Origin: Hansfordia pulvinata | Lineage: Eukaryota > Ascomycota > Sordariomycetes > Xylariales | Direction: 5' to 3' | DNA: 64,000 nucleotides | Assembly (NCBI GenBank): GCA_006538405.1 | Contig: BJKQ01000001.1 | Location: 2,480,001-2,544,000 of the forward strand | Shown: piece after piece, positions 11,578-23,149 of the stretch | Layout of the letters: every line of letters begins with the position of its first letter | Position numbering within the stretch: position 1 is the first letter of the stretch | The notes under the pieces: model-generated | The model's database searches: none | The model's input: the letters and a program-made list of their open reading frames with translations, nothing else | Told to the model about the DNA's origin: nothing | Translations under genes and position numbers: made by a program

Positions 11578-13074
11578 TCACAGCCCCTTCTCGGCCGCCT
11601 TCTTCACCTTGAACTCCTTGATCCAGGCCTCGGCCCGGGCGCGGGGCACGACGAAGAGGCGCACGACGCCGTCGACGACCTCGACCTTGCCGCCGGCCAG
11701 GACCTTGAGGAGGGCGGCCTTCTTGCCGACCTTGACCAGCCCGCCGCTCACCGTCTCCATGTAGCAGTCGACGGCCGCGGCGTCCGCGGCCCCGTACTCG
11801 CCGGCCTCGTCCCACGGCAGCGGCAGGATGTAGCCGAGGTGGTCGGCGGCGCACTCGGTCTCGTGGAAGGCCTTGACGAAGTCGCTCTGCAGGTGGACCG
11901 GGTACAGCAGCACGGCGGGGAAGCTGAGCGTGCTGGCCGGGTCCTCCGGGTCCGGGACCAGCTGCAGCGCCGCGTCCTCCATCTCGGGCGGCTGCGCCGA
12001 CTCGCGCGTGCGGATCCCCCGCGCCGCCAGCGCCGCCCCGAGCAGCCGCGCCCGCAGCGCCCGCCGGGCCTCGGCCTGCTCGTCCGCCGCCCGCTTCGCC
12101 GCCGCCGCCGCCGCCCGCCGAGCCACATCCGCCGACACCGCCCGCAGCGGCGCGTTGCCCGGGTCCGCCGCCAGCCCCCGCTCGCACGCCTCGCCCGCCT
12201 CCTCCACGCGGCCCACCGCCAGCAGCGCCCGCGCCGACCGGTAGTACGCCTTGACGTTGGCCGGGTTGAGCCGCAGCGCCGCCGCCGCGTCGAGCCAGCA
12301 GCTGCGGTAGTTGCGCAGCTCGAGGTGGCACGCCGCGCGGTTGACGTAGAGCGGCTCGAGGAGCGCGCGCTGGCGCCGCGCCGCCTCCTCGGGGCTGTAG
12401 TACCGCTTCTCGTCGTCGTCCTCCTCCTCTCCGCCCTCGCCCCCGCCCCCGCCCCCGCCCTCGGCCTCGGCCTCGGCCTCGCCCTCCCAGTCCTCGCGGG
12501 GCTCCCGCGCCGGCGCGATCTTGCCCTCGCGCCGCTTGAGCTCCTCGGCCGCCAGCAGCAGCACGCCCTTGGTGTAGAACTCCTTGGCGTCGGCCCACCG
12601 GCGCTCCTTGAAGCTCTCGTTGCCGCGGTCCTTGAACCCCGCCGCGTTCTCGAGCGGCGACCCCTCGTACGCCAGCGCCTTGAGAGCCTCCGTCTCGTCG
12701 TTCTCCTCCAGCTCCGTCATGAAGAAGGGCGTCTTCTTCAGGTCCGCCACCACCTCGTCCACCGTCTGCTTCTTGGCCCCCGCCCCCGCCGCCTGCATCC
12801 GCCCCGCCGCCAGGCCCGGGAACATGGCCGCCGCCGTGTCGACGGGGGGCTCGGGCCCTGCCACCGTCGGCGGCGGCGCCGCCGCGGCCTCGCCGTCTGT
12901 CGTCGCTTCAGTCGTCGCCGCTGCCGCTGGCTGTGATGTGGTGGGGGTTGTGGTGGTGGTGGTGGTGGTGGTGGAGGAGGGCGGCGCCGCTTCCGCCGTC
13001 GCTTGCGCTCCCGCCTGCGCCTCCTCGAGCTGCAGGCGCTCGGCGACCTCGTCGCTGATTTCCTCGACGCGCAT
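11578..13074 (-). CDS. CNS1: Hsp90 co-chaperone CNS1/TTC4 family (TPR protein)
   Basis: Single-exon gene, 498 aa. Cns1/TTC4 proteins bind the C-terminus of Hsp90 (and Hsp70) through a TPR domain and are essential in yeast. Residues 1-85 are a low-complexity Ala/Thr/Pro linker. Residues 100-140 hold the conserved segment VADLKKTPFFMTELEEND. TPR1 starts near 146 (KDRGNESFKERRW). TPR2 and TPR3 lie near 238-310 (LYVNRAACHLELRNYRSCW; NPANVKAYYRSARAL). The C-terminal wheel domain is about 370-498 (SFPAVLLYPVHLQSDF; LGYILPLPWDE). An unusual acidic and glycine-rich insert of about 50 residues (around 185-235) separates TPR1 from TPR2. Codons are strongly GC-biased. Family assignment is firm. Confidence 0.92.
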   Translation of the reverse strand: MRVEEISDEVAERLQLEEAQAGAQATAEAAPPSSTTTTTTTTTPTTSQPAAAATTEATTDGEAAAAPPPTVAGPEPPVDTAAAMFPGLAAGRMQAAGAGAKKQTVDEVVADLKKTPFFMTELEENDETEALKALAYEGSPLENAAGFKDRGNESFKERRWADAKEFYTKGVLLLAAEELKRREGKIAPAREPREDWEGEAEAEAEGGGGGGGEGGEEEDDDEKRYYSPEEAARRQRALLEPLYVNRAACHLELRNYRSCWLDAAAALRLNPANVKAYYRSARALLAVGRVEEAGEACERGLAADPGNAPLRAVSADVARRAAAAAAKRAADEQAEARRALRARLLGAALAARGIRTRESAQPPEMEDAALQLVPDPEDPASTLSFPAVLLYPVHLQSDFVKAFHETECAADHLGYILPLPWDEAGEYGAADAAAVDCYMETVSGGLVKVGKKAALLKVLAGGKVEVVDGVVRLFVVPRARAEAWIKEFKVKKAAEKGL

Positions 13075-13597
13075 CCTTGAACTTGCCCTCAGGGGACCGC
13101 TTCGTGGCTTGTAAGCTGAATGAAAGACTTTTTACTGGGATTTGCCGTGCTGGGTGAAATCTCGTTTTTTTTCTCTCCCGTTTCTCCCACCTTCGATTAT
13201 TATGTCAACGAGGGGTCGCGCAGGTAATGGGTGGAATTTGCTTGTGAAGGTGGGCTGTTTGAGTGTCGCCCCACCTGCCGGCAGTTACGTAACGGCTGGG
13301 CGGCGAGTCATGCACTTAAGCCGAGTTAAGCAGGGATATTCGCCTATCGCATGTCTGTGATCTGAACCACGTCAATTGCAGACGGTGCATAGAACACATC
13401 AGACCAGATTCTGCCAATAAGGTGCACGTTAGTAGGCCAGGCTTAGATATCCCAGTCAAGCAAGGGCGCGGCATATACGAAAGCTGCAGTCACTGCCGAT
13501 ACGCTGTGCATTCTCTGCTGACCAATTTCTTTTTCTTTTTTTTTTGCGTCTCCTGTCTATATCAACCTCTAAGCTACCACTCGCAACCCTCCCCACC
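13075..13597. other. Intergenic region (CNS1 promoter, HIS5 3' side)
   Basis: A 523-bp gap between two genes on the minus strand. It holds a pyrimidine-rich tract near 13528-13550. No gene or clear heat-shock element was seen. Confidence 0.5.
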
Positions 13598-14949
13598 TCA
13601 CGCTACGACCCCGCTGGCCGCAGCCTCCCGGGCGGCCTCGTCGGAGGGCGGCGCCAGCTCGTGGCCGTTGATCTCGGCCAGGACCTTGGCCAGCGCGGCC
13701 AGGAAGCGCGTGACCTCGGCCTCGGTGCCCACGGTGATGCGCAGGCAGCCCGTGCAGCCGTGCTCCTTGCCGCGGAAGCGCACGACGACGCCGTTGTGCT
13801 GAGCCAGCTTCTCGTACGCGGCCAGGGCGACGGCGTTGTCCGGCCGGCCCTCGGCGTTGAGGAGCTCCCACAGCAGGAAGTTGCTCTCCACGCCCCCGCG
13901 CAGGCGGCCCGCGCCGCGCACCCGGGGCAGCTCGCGGATCAGGCGCTCGCGCTGGACCTCGACGCGGGCGCGGTGCTCGCGCATCTTGGCCAGGCCGTCC
14001 GGGGAGACGACGTACGAGGCCAGCGAGCTCGTGGGGCTCGAGATGTTGTAGGGGGCCTTCATGCTGTTCAGCAGCGTGGCGACCTCGGGCGAGCTGAACG
14101 TCGCGCCCAGGCGCAGGCCGGCCATGCCGAAGCCCTTGGACAGGGTCTGCATGACCAGCAGGTTGGGCCACTCGGCGACCCACTCGGCCAGGGAGGCGCC
14201 GTCGGGCGAGAAGTCGACGTAGGCCTCGTCGACGACGACGATGCCGTTCCACGTCGGGTGCTCGAGGACGCGGCGCACGTCGTCCTTGGCGATCGGGGCG
14301 CCCGTGGGGTTGCCCGGGGAGCACAGGTAGATGATCTTGATGTCCCTCTCGGCCGACAGCGTCTCAAGGACGCGGTCCGTGTCGAGGCCGAAGGACGGCG
14401 CGGGCAGCAGGGGCACCTTGACGAGGCCGACGTCGTTGACCTGGGCCGAGACGGTGTACATGCCGTAGGTGGGGGGGCAGACGAGGATGCGGTCGCGGCC
14501 GGGGACGCAGAAGCCGCGCATGAGGGCGTCGATGGCCTCGTCGCTGCCGACGCCGACAAACATGTGGTCCGGGGTGATGGCCTTGTCGGTGTGGTGGTGG
14601 GTGTTGCGCAGGTTGCACATCAGCTGCTTGAGCTCGCGCTGGTGGGGGTCGGGATAGCGGTGCAGGCCCAGCAGGTCGATCTGGGGCCCGCCGGCGGACG
14701 ACTTGGTCACGGCCTCGGCGGCCGCCGTGGGGATCGAGGGGCCGTAGGCATTCTCGTTGGCGTCGAGCAGGATGTTGGTGCCGTCGTCCTTGTAGTCACT
14801 GTGCGTTGGTCAGCGCCGTTTCTCAACGCCACCGCCGGCGGCATGGCGCGCGGTCACGCAGCTGGGGGGACTCACTCTCGGGCGCAGCGGTAGGGCTGCA
14901 GCGCCAGGATATTGGGTCGCGCGCACGTCTGGAGGTTGAAGGCCGGCAT
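13598..14949 (-). CDS. HIS5: Histidinol-phosphate aminotransferase
   Basis: PLP enzyme that converts imidazole-acetol phosphate and glutamate to histidinol phosphate in histidine biosynthesis. Two exons, 14949..14876 and 14798..13598, with an intron of 77 nt (GTGAGT donor, CACAG acceptor); 424 aa, normal for the fungal family. The join restores ARDDYKDDGTNILLDANENAYG, a class I/II aminotransferase start in which NENA(Y/F)GP is typical. Further on are LHRYPDP, VGSDEAID, CSPGNPTG (cofactor loop), VVDEAYVDFS and TLSKGFGMAGLRLG, which carries the Schiff-base lysine. The start MPAFNLQTCARPNILALQPYRCARE matches family N-termini. TGAGTCA sites upstream suggest general amino-acid control. Confidence 0.95.
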
Positions 14950-15190
14950 GGTGGTGGCGGCTGTGGTGGTGTTGGGAGGTGTATTTGAAGTTGTGAGCCG
15001 GCAGTCCCGTGGCTTTGGAATCAGAATGTCGTGCCCCTCCCTCAGGGTTGCAGGTCCAGCCTATTAGTGTCTGCCCACCCGACTTTCAGGGCCTCTTCGG
15101 TCGCGGGCGGGTCTGCCCTTTTATATCTGCGCGCGTGCTTTTCCACCTCGAGGCGAGTCGCAGGTTCGTGAGATCCAAGTCTGGGTATCG

Positions 15191-15197
15191 TGAGTCA
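15191..15197. promoter_or_regulatory. Gcn4/CPC1-type site TGAGTCA (proximal)
   Basis: An exact TGAGTCA bZIP site 242 bp upstream of the HIS5 start codon. In fungi this element binds Gcn4/CPC-1/CpcA, which induces amino-acid biosynthesis genes. Its place before a histidine gene supports the call. Confidence 0.6.
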
Positions 15198-15614
15198 AGG
15201 CCTCGGTACCTACTACTTGATCAGAGAAACGCCCCCTCGATCTGGGTTTATCCTGCTTTGGGATTTCTCGTCTGAGGGCGCAGCGCCGGCTCCGGAGAAG
15301 GTCCCTGGGTTTGGGGCGGGACTGCCCCTCCATATATGCACTAATGGGGGCGATGCATCTTCCACAGCTGCCGCTGTCGCATCTTTGGCCAATCAACGCG
15401 CCGGGATCCAACGTCAACCTCACCAGACTCATCAGACGTTGTTCGTTCAAGTGGATTGGCATCCGCCGACCGTCCGAACCCCATTCTCCGAACTTCACCC
15501 TCTGCTCGGCTCCAATTTCTGGGCTTCAACCCGGCTGCCCACGATATCTCCCGGCGTCTGCCCAGCTTCCACTCCCACATCGGATCTTTCACACCCAAGA
15601 CGCAATGCCCTCAA

Positions 15615-15621
15615 TGAGTCA
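15615..15621. promoter_or_regulatory. Gcn4/CPC1-type site TGAGTCA (distal)
   Basis: A second exact TGAGTCA about 670 bp upstream of HIS5. It is far for a fungal promoter, so it is less certain than the proximal copy. Confidence 0.35.
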
Positions 15622-15934
15622 CTCACTAACTACCTGCCCGCCTATTACCTTACATGTAGACGGCATGGGTAACATCGTACCTGCACACTGCTTTAGGAAC
15701 ATGGACGCGCTTCAGTGCCAGTGGTTCACCGCGGCAGCCAGATGATTCATCAGCATCGACAACTGCTATCCTGGCCATGATCTCATTTTACCCAGAAATT
15801 CTTGGATCGCTACTACATCCATTCAAGGATGTCAACAAGTACCCTCCTGTTTTGGACTGAGGAGTCTGCGGACCCAACGCCTGATATCCAGTCTCGTTAT
15901 ACACTGACTGCAAAAGGCCGATATTGTCCCATCA

Positions 15935-17865
15935 CTACCAACACATGATCAGACCTAGGAGCCCCGTCGCTGCCACAACCCGCGTGAACCGAACTTGAAG
16001 AGCGCCTGCACCGGCAGTGGCCGCGGTACTGGTCGTAGCCGCAGGTGCGGGTGCGGGTGCCGGCGAACTCGGCGCCCAATCCACTGCCGCCGTCGGCGCT
16101 GACGCGTATGTCGTCGTCTTGAGCGGCGCCGTCGCTGCTATGGCTCCAGGGGTCTCCGATGGGGCATGGGACAGACTCGCAGGGGCAGAGGAGCTAGGTG
16201 CGTGCGAGAAGGAACTACTGCTGCCCGCTGGCACCCTCAAGGACGATGACGACGCGGCCGAAGAAGACGCCTCCACGTCCAACATGTCAGACCCCGTATT
16301 GTTGAAGATCGAATAGGGCGATGTGTCGCCGCCGCCGCCGTCAACGTGTCGGATTTCTCCCGCGGGCAGAGGCGGCGCGGCCCGTTCGGCCAGCAGGCCC
16401 TGGATGACCTCGAGGGCGCTCATCTGCTGGCCCATGCCCGGTACCCCGTCGTACCCACCGTCGACGCCGTACCACTTCTGCCCGCAGACAGTGCCGTTCT
16501 CGCCCCCCGAGCAAGCCTTGCCGGCAGCGACCGCCGATGGGCGCAGGAGGCGCTGGACTTGCGGCAGTGTCGAGGGCGCGACGCGCGCCGTCGCCCACAT
16601 GAAGCGCGCCAGGTAGCCCTTGAACGACTTCATGTCCGTGTTGCACTTGCCATTCGGCTCACAGGCGGCCTCGTACATGATATCATCCCCGGGCACGCCA
16701 CCGGGCGGGCTGAAGAAGATCTCGGCGGCGCGCAGAAGGCCTGCCGTACGGTCCGCCCACTTGCTGCCGCTGCCGCCCGTGTAATTCTGCATGATGGCGG
16801 CGCCATACAAGTAGATACCCTGCGTGTAGGTGAACTGCAGCTTGTTGACGGTGCGGCAGCCGTCCTTGGAGTCGGCCCCGTCGTAGACGTAGTACGAGTC
16901 TGCGTCGATAAAGCCCACGCGCCACGACCAGTCCCAGACCCGGTCTGCCCACATCGCGTACGTCTGATTACCCGTGGCTCTAGCCAGGCGTGCTGCCAGC
17001 TGCATGAAACCACCGTTTGATATGCTGTTGAAATAAGTCATTCCATTCGGGTTGCTGGGGAAGATCTGCCATGCGAGGCCGCCGCCGCCGCAGGCGCTCG
17101 TGTTCCAGCGAGAGGCCATCGAGTCGAAGACGTTGCGCGCAATGTCGAGCCAAGGGGGAATGGCCGGGTCGGGCTGGGGGAAGTTGCGCTCAGCGGCGTC
17201 GAGGGCGACAAAGGACCAGAAGGCCTGGTCGTCGTTGCCCAGGTCGCCAAAGTGGGAGGGCATCATGAAGTCGTAGGTGGGCGAGACCTGGGACAAGACC
17301 GCGCGCGTCACCACGTCGTTGTACGTCGCGTCGCCCGTGTAGTGGTAGTAGTCGAGCATGGCGCCCCAGGCGGCGCCGGCCTCCCACCAGTCTTCGTTTT
17401 CGGTGCCGAGTGTCAGCGCGGTGGACTGGAGACAGAAGTAGGGCGGGGCTGCGAAGGGGGATGGCCGAGGGGCGACTCACAATGTGGCTTGGGGAAAATG
17501 CCGATGGTCTGCGAGAGGGGAGAGAGACCGGGGGTCCGATGTCAGTGATGCGCTCCGTTGCGGGTCCCGTCTCGGGGATACGTCCGGGGTTGGGTGGGCC
17601 GGTTGGCGCGGAACTTACATCGGGGGTGTCGGTGACATTGCCCGAATACCAGGACATGAGCCCGTACGCGACGGTGCTGGCCACATGTCGGATAGAGGCT
17701 GTCGAGCTGGGGTTAGACTCTTTGCGGATGACTGCCGAATGATCGCTGCAGGGTTTGAGAGGAGAAGGAGGCGTCTGCCATACCAGGGTCGTCGACGTTT
17801 AACGTCTTGGGCACACCCAGTCCCGAGACCAGGGCCGCCGCCCGTGCGGCCGAGTGGGGACGCAT
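15935..17865 (-). CDS. GH76 family alpha-1,6-mannanase (DFG5/DCW1-like, probable GPI anchor)
   Basis: Probable cell-wall enzyme that trims or cross-links GPI-linked alpha-1,6-mannan. Exons: 17865..17784, 17698..17619, 17508..17481 (28-nt micro-exon), 17391..15935; 548 aa. Phases fit and rebuild the GH76 opening: STVAYGLMSWYSGN, TIGIFPKPHYWWEAGAAWGAMLDYYHYTGD. The catalytic Asp pair is in GNDDQAFW. Family segments LAWQIFP, YFNSISNGGFMQLAARLAR, FTYTQGIYLYGAA and KSFKGYLARFM follow. After the catalytic domain comes a Ser/Ala/Pro/Thr-rich stalk and a hydrophobic end (RVVAATGLLGLIMCW), as in GPI-anchored wall proteins. The proposed N-terminus (MRPHSAARAAALVSGLG) is only a weak signal peptide, so an upstream exon may have been missed. 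Confidence 0.88.
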
Positions 17866-19979
17866 TTGCGGGATATGCGCCGGGTGAGCTCTGCTGCCGT
17901 GCTGGAGGGAGCGAGGCAGGCTGTGAGCAGTTGCGAGTGTGGGTGCAGTTCTTGATGTGGCGATGACCTGGGAAGCGCCTTTGAACTGCTGCTGCTCCGT
18001 CCAGAAGCTACTGGTACATGCAATGGAATGGACTGAGGAGCCGGTTCTACCGAGTCTGTTCCGGCCGAGTCGAGAAGAAAGGGAAGAAAAGAGCAAACGG
18101 ACGAACAAAGAGGTCAAGAGGTCTTCAGGTCACTTTAGGAGGTCTGGATAGGTGGGCGCGAACGAGCGGGCAAGATCCAATGATGGGCGACTCGGTGGCC
18201 CACCGGCCAAGAGAGCGTCAACGGAAGTGAAGGGTTGCGAAGCTCGCGTAGGCCGTCAGTTGGACCAAAGGACTGAATACCTGAGCCAGGGCAGGGGCCG
18301 CAACCAGTGCAGCGCAGCGCAGCGCGATGACCAAAGAGGGGAGCAAAAAGAAGGTACGGCGGCAGGTCGCAACTGCCGACAAATAAGAGGTACGATGCAA
18401 GAAAAGAAAGTCCTCCTTGGGAAAAAAAAGAAGAAGCTCAACCAAAGACTGTACGGGGAAGCAGGCGAAGTGGTGGGTTGGGCTGGGATGATGGGTGACA
18501 GATGACACACTGCGTTGCAGGTCCCGAGGAACGGCGCTGGAACACGGCCTCGATGCCTCGGAATTCCAGAGGCGTGCGCGCGGGGGAAGGAGAATGTCAC
18601 CTACGAATACCACCTGGTCGAGACGCTGGCGGAATGAATCCTGGGCTGTCAAAGCACCAGTCGACATTGACAGCGCAGCGCAGCGCCCATCCTTCTGCGC
18701 CCGCCCTGCATCACGGACTAGCAGCAACGATGGCTCAAGTCAGCGCGCGCGCGAGAGAGAGACAGAGTGCGTGGGTGAATGAGAGAGAGAGAGAGAGAGA
18801 CCCCAGCGGTCGGATCCCTCCCGCCACTCTGGCCGTTTCAGCCTGTGCGGGATTCCGCTCTGTCCAACTGCCGCTATCGTCGTAGTGCGAGCCGTCGAGG
18901 TCGACAGCAAGCCGACTCTGCGGCGGCTTGCAGATGTACTCGTACAGTGCGACAGGCTTCGAATCCAATGGTCGGTGGTTGGCTGCGCTGGGTAATGAAA
19001 GGGGCGGCGACCCGGCGGTTCGCTCAATGTCCTTGCTCGCTGTGTTACTTGCAGTCCATGACGCATGGCCACTACCCATGTTCTTTGCACTGTCGAACGG
19101 AAAAGGGCATCAAGGGCGAGAGACGCTGGTGGGTGGTGCTGCGCGTGTTGTCATGATGGGGACTGCGCCAATGTCTCTTCTGCGCGTGTGCGAGAACCAC
19201 GCGCCGGCATATCCGTCGCCTTTCTGACAATCTCACACTCGGTATCAAGTCGGCTCTCTGAATGTTTGCCTACCGTGCCTACCTACTTACCTTACTTGTG
19301 TTGAAGCTGTCATTTTGATCTAGTTTGTCTTCGGGGATCAGCCACCCATCTGCACGGCGATCCCTTGCTCCCACCCTTGCGTTGCTGTGCGCTGCAGTGC
19401 CTGCTTGGATGAGCGACGGATCGATCGACTGCCGAACCTCAAGACGATTGGGTGCAGACCGGCTGCTACTGCTACTAACTTAAATAATTGTATTGAAACC
19501 CACCAGCTGGCGGTTACCGACCGGACTAATGCCTGCACGTGGCAGCGCGCCATATGTACTCGTACAGACGTGACAGTGTAGGTAAGAAGAAGAAGAACAG
19601 TTGGGCCACTACGAGTACTGTCGGCGCCGTCGCTCGAGCCTGCTCCCACTCCATGGTGAAACTGCCTCCGCCACCGTCAACAGGACCTCGCATCTTGTTA
19701 CACAGCCTCGGCGGAAGAGACCAAGGGGCTGTGAACGGTGGGATGATATGGTTTTGCTGTACTTTGCAGCGTCTGGTTTTCTGTCTGCGGGACTGTAGCA
19801 GTGTCAAGATGCGGGCAGTGAGTTCCGTGGGCACTATTCGATAGTAAATATCAAATCATCGTGTTAGGTAGTGAGCGAGGTCTACAAGGGAAAGTCTCCC
19901 CAAAAAGAAGGAAACTTTGCCATCGTGAATGCAAAGAATTCAAAAAGAAGGTATAATGAAGGAGTTTAACCTTCACAAT
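17866..19979. other. Intergenic region, no recognisable gene
   Basis: About 2.1 kb upstream of the GH76 gene. It holds a (GA)n tract at 18780..18800 and TACTCGTA/TACGAGTA motifs at 18937, 19557 and 19610. The reading frames have no family features. Confidence 0.5.
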
Positions 19980-20051
19980 TGGACTCGCGGGGAATCGAAC
20001 CCCGGACCACTCCCATGCTAAGGGAGTATTATACCACTAAACCACAAGCCC
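19980..20051 (-). tRNA. tRNA-Ala (anticodon AGC)
   Basis: Reads as a 72-nt cloverleaf on the minus strand without an intron. The acceptor arm GGGCTTG pairs with CGAGTCC (two G-T wobbles), with discriminator A at 19980. The D-arm contains TTTAGTGGTATAAT. The anticodon stem CTCCC/GGGAG encloses loop TTAGCAT, giving anticodon AGC. The T-arm is CGGGG-TTCGATT-CCCCG. It decodes GCU and, after A-to-I editing, GCC. Confidence 0.93.
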
Positions 20052-22607
20052 CATCGGAGATCGCTGGATGTGCTGATCGATGAAGAGGTGCCATGTTATT
20101 TGCATCCAGTACACTAAAACAGTGTACGAGTACCGCCCTAAGGTCAAGACCATTAGAAGACTCCCAATTCGTCTACTCGTAGTCCTACCAACGCTCACCT
20201 TCACGTCCACGGGTTGGCCCGATCAGCTGCTCTGGGCCGGATCGTCCGGCCTGCTTTCAGCTGTACGAAAAGCATGAAATGAAATGTGCGGGATGGACAC
20301 ACGCCTTTCTTGACATTGAATTGGTGCTGGTCCCGACCCCTCATCAATCCCACGGATTTCCTCGAGATTCACGCCGGCGTCCCAATCGTCTTGGTACGTC
20401 CGCAGTCCGCTTATTCATGCCTCCTCGCGGCTGGCGCCGAGCAACCAAGATCTTAAAATACATAATCCAATGGAGGTACGCCTTCGCCAAACGGTACCTA
20501 ACCTGAAGACCACCGGTTCTGGCGGTCCAGTCGCCTACCTTAGGTGCTCATCTCCGCGATCGTGCAAGATCCGTCGAGAGTCCAACTTTGGCAGCCGAGA
20601 CCGAGCTTAATCATCAGATTGCATCGGGCGATTCGAAATGTTCCATTTCCCGAAGGAAGCACCTCCCCCGCTCGGAGCCTTTGCAAGTGGTGGCCTATTC
20701 TTCCAAGCTCGTCGAGCCAACAAGTGTGTGTGTGTGTTGTGTGTGCGTGTGCCGTGCCTGAGGCTCTGGGAAGATCCTGGGGGGCAAACGCGCAGCACAC
20801 CATGCTCGTACAAACATCGCGGCTCAAGCCTGGTTGCACGGAAGCCACCGAAGGTATGGGTCTATTCCGGGACTAACGTCTTCTTGGGTAATGAGTATGC
20901 CCTCCGCCGGGGGCAAGCGGTGGCGAACGCCCGCAGGGCTGTGGTGGGCGTGGGATTGGGCTTTTCTGTACGAGCCTGGCGTTGCTGTACTCGTACCCGC
21001 GCGCACGCGATACTCGTGAGCGTCCTTCATAACCTAACCAAGCAGGCTGCACTCGCCACGCCGCTTACACAGACGGCGAAGACCGGCCTTCGAGGACGGC
21101 ACAGCTATGGAAGCTGCGAATCAATAAGAGAAAGAAGGCAGGGAGGATTGCGGGCCAGGCCGCCCGTGAAGCCCTCGCAGGACGAACTCGCCGCATCTGC
21201 TGGCCAGACAGCCTTCTGCGTCGCCATTGGGGGATTCGTGGTGCTCACAGCCTCCAGGCACGCTAATCTCACAGCCTCCGGACAATGGATACAGCATCGG
21301 GTGTTCGAGGCTCTGCGAATAAAATCTCAGGGAGAGTCAACGCGACCTCAGTACCGACAAACGAGTAAGGTTCACCCACCTTTATCTACCTCCTCAGGTA
21401 ATGTACATATATCTTACTCGTGACGGAGTAGAGTGGTGAACTGTCCGTAAACGACGAATTGACGCGCGCCTGCGGGCACCTCCTGTGTCCAAGTACTCGT
21501 GCCTATATGCGTACGCGTACCCGTACCCGTACCTTCTACTTGCACCTGCATCAAGCCCCTTGTCGGCGGGGGTTCGTGTGAAACATGAAGGCTAGAGACT
21601 GGCGAAGACCAGAAGGGCTGTACTCATAAACAACATAGACTTTTATATGGACTCGATTCCATAGGCGGGCTGTCCTGTTTTCACTTGGGTTGCCGACCTG
21701 TCATGACATGGAACATCCATGTACTGAGGTCGTGTTCAAGTCGTCAGACTTGGGAATAGACAGGAAACCTGCAGATAAGTACCTAAGGTACATGTACCTA
21801 TTGTAGCTGAAGTCCTGCTCCATGGCATTATTAGGGTGGTTGCTTCAAGTTGGGCCCCTGCTTCAGCTCACCAGCCTTGGTTGACCCGTCCGTACCGTCT
21901 TCTTCCCATCCTCCAACTACCACCACGCAGCAGCCGCCCCGTGCACCCACTGCCCATACGAGTGTCCATACTTTACCCCTTCATCGATTTGCTCGCGGGA
22001 CCGTCTCATCTTGCTTGTTCTTGCTTGCTCAGCTCAGCCCCGGACTCGGACTTCCTGGATCGATGGGCTTGGCTCGTTCGGCGCCCGCGGTTCCGTTGCG
22101 TTCAAGCACAGCTCGCTAGAGGTACCTTGTTCATTGCTAGGTACCTACCTTAGGTACTCGTTGATTGCCATTCCCCCGGCAAGTTGCTGCCGTGGCTTTG
22201 CCTGCGCCAAGCACACTTTCGCATCCTCTCATCGGTGTCTCCAGCACGCACCCAAAGTGTAGAGTTCCTCCCGCGATAGATTGTTCGACTGCGGCGTACT
22301 CGTACAGCAATCAAAGCATACCTCCTAGCCAGCATCATGGCGTCCAACTCGTGTCTCGAACCCGTGCCTCGCGAAGAAGCGGCAGATCTCAACCCCGGAA
22401 GGGGCTCTGACCTCGGAGCCTGGCAGCGCTGACAGGCAAAGACACCGAGCATGCAGTCATCATCCACTGGCCTGGCGCGAGCCCTCGGAAAGGCGGGGGG
22501 CGAACAGGCTTGAACCTGGAGACCCTTCATTATCCATTTGTCCACCAAAACTCCAGGGCTGGCTGGCCGACAAGACCATACGAGTACCCGTAGAAGCGGG
22601 CGGGCAA

Positions 22608-22626
22608 GGGGGGGGGGGGGGGGGGG
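22608..22626. repeat. Poly-G tract (19 nt)
   Basis: A run of 19 G, similar in length to the one at 5850..5868. An (AGGGC)n tract follows at 22882..22909. Confidence 0.85.
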
Positions 22627-22954
22627 CGGTTCCTGGGCCAGTCGGTCCAGGGCCCGGATCTCACTCGCAGCGGCGCCCAGCGTGGGAGGGAGCTGATTCG
22701 AGTCCTGCATGGCAAAAAGTGTCCGCCGCGACTCGGAACACACTAAAACTAGTCTGGTCCCCCCCTCCGCCCCATCCCACCTGAGATCGTGGCCACCTGA
22801 TCCTTCCAAGGCTTGGGCTTGCATCCTCGGAGCGCGCCTATACGCCTCAATGGATAGACCGGGGAGGGGGGCGCCGGCCAACAGGGCAGGGCAGGGCAGG
22901 GCAGGGCAAGGGAAGAGGGGGTGTGGGCCGACTGCCCTTCAAGCTGGGCTTCCG

Positions 22955-22962
22955 TATATAAT
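22955..22962 (+). promoter_or_regulatory. Probable TATA box of the GH43 gene
   Basis: TATATAAT lies 188 bp upstream of the GH43 start codon, a suitable place for a core promoter with a leader of about 150 nt. Confidence 0.5.
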
Positions 22963-23149
22963 CCCTAGCCGGCGCCGTTACGATGATCACCGTGTGTTAG
23001 TCGGCCGGATCAGCATCGCAGCACATCGCCATTGTGTTGTATTATACCCCAGCGCATTCTATCAGAACTATTCTTATTATCCCTCTTTGTGCTTCCCTGG
23101 CTCCGGTCTCTCGCCCTCTCTCGCCCTCACGCAGACACACATACGCATC

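Larger units (their letters stand above)
14950..15934. other. Intergenic region containing the HIS5 promoter
   Basis: About 1 kb between the HIS5 start and the GH76 stop, both on the minus strand. It holds two TGAGTCA sites, listed separately. No gene was recognised. Confidence 0.5.
20052..23149. other. Intergenic region, no supported gene
   Basis: About 3.1 kb between the tRNA and the GH43 gene. A 261-codon frame at 20638..21423 has odd composition and no family features, so I do not call it a gene. The region holds several TACGAGTA/TACTCGTA motifs, GTACC(T/C)A-type motifs near 21780 and 22140, and a G run. Confidence 0.5.

Noticed and set aside
11515..12936. Plus-strand open frame of 473 codons across CNS1
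   Set aside because: Arg/Leu-rich shadow of a GC-rich gene on the other strand; the minus frame carries the TPR and wheel domains.
13544..14893. Plus-strand open frame of 449 codons across HIS5
   Set aside because: Antisense shadow of the aminotransferase, with no family features.
20638..21423. 261-codon frame on the plus strand
   Set aside because: No domain, mixed composition with Cys/Val runs from a GT repeat, and no promoter or intron signs; probably chance.
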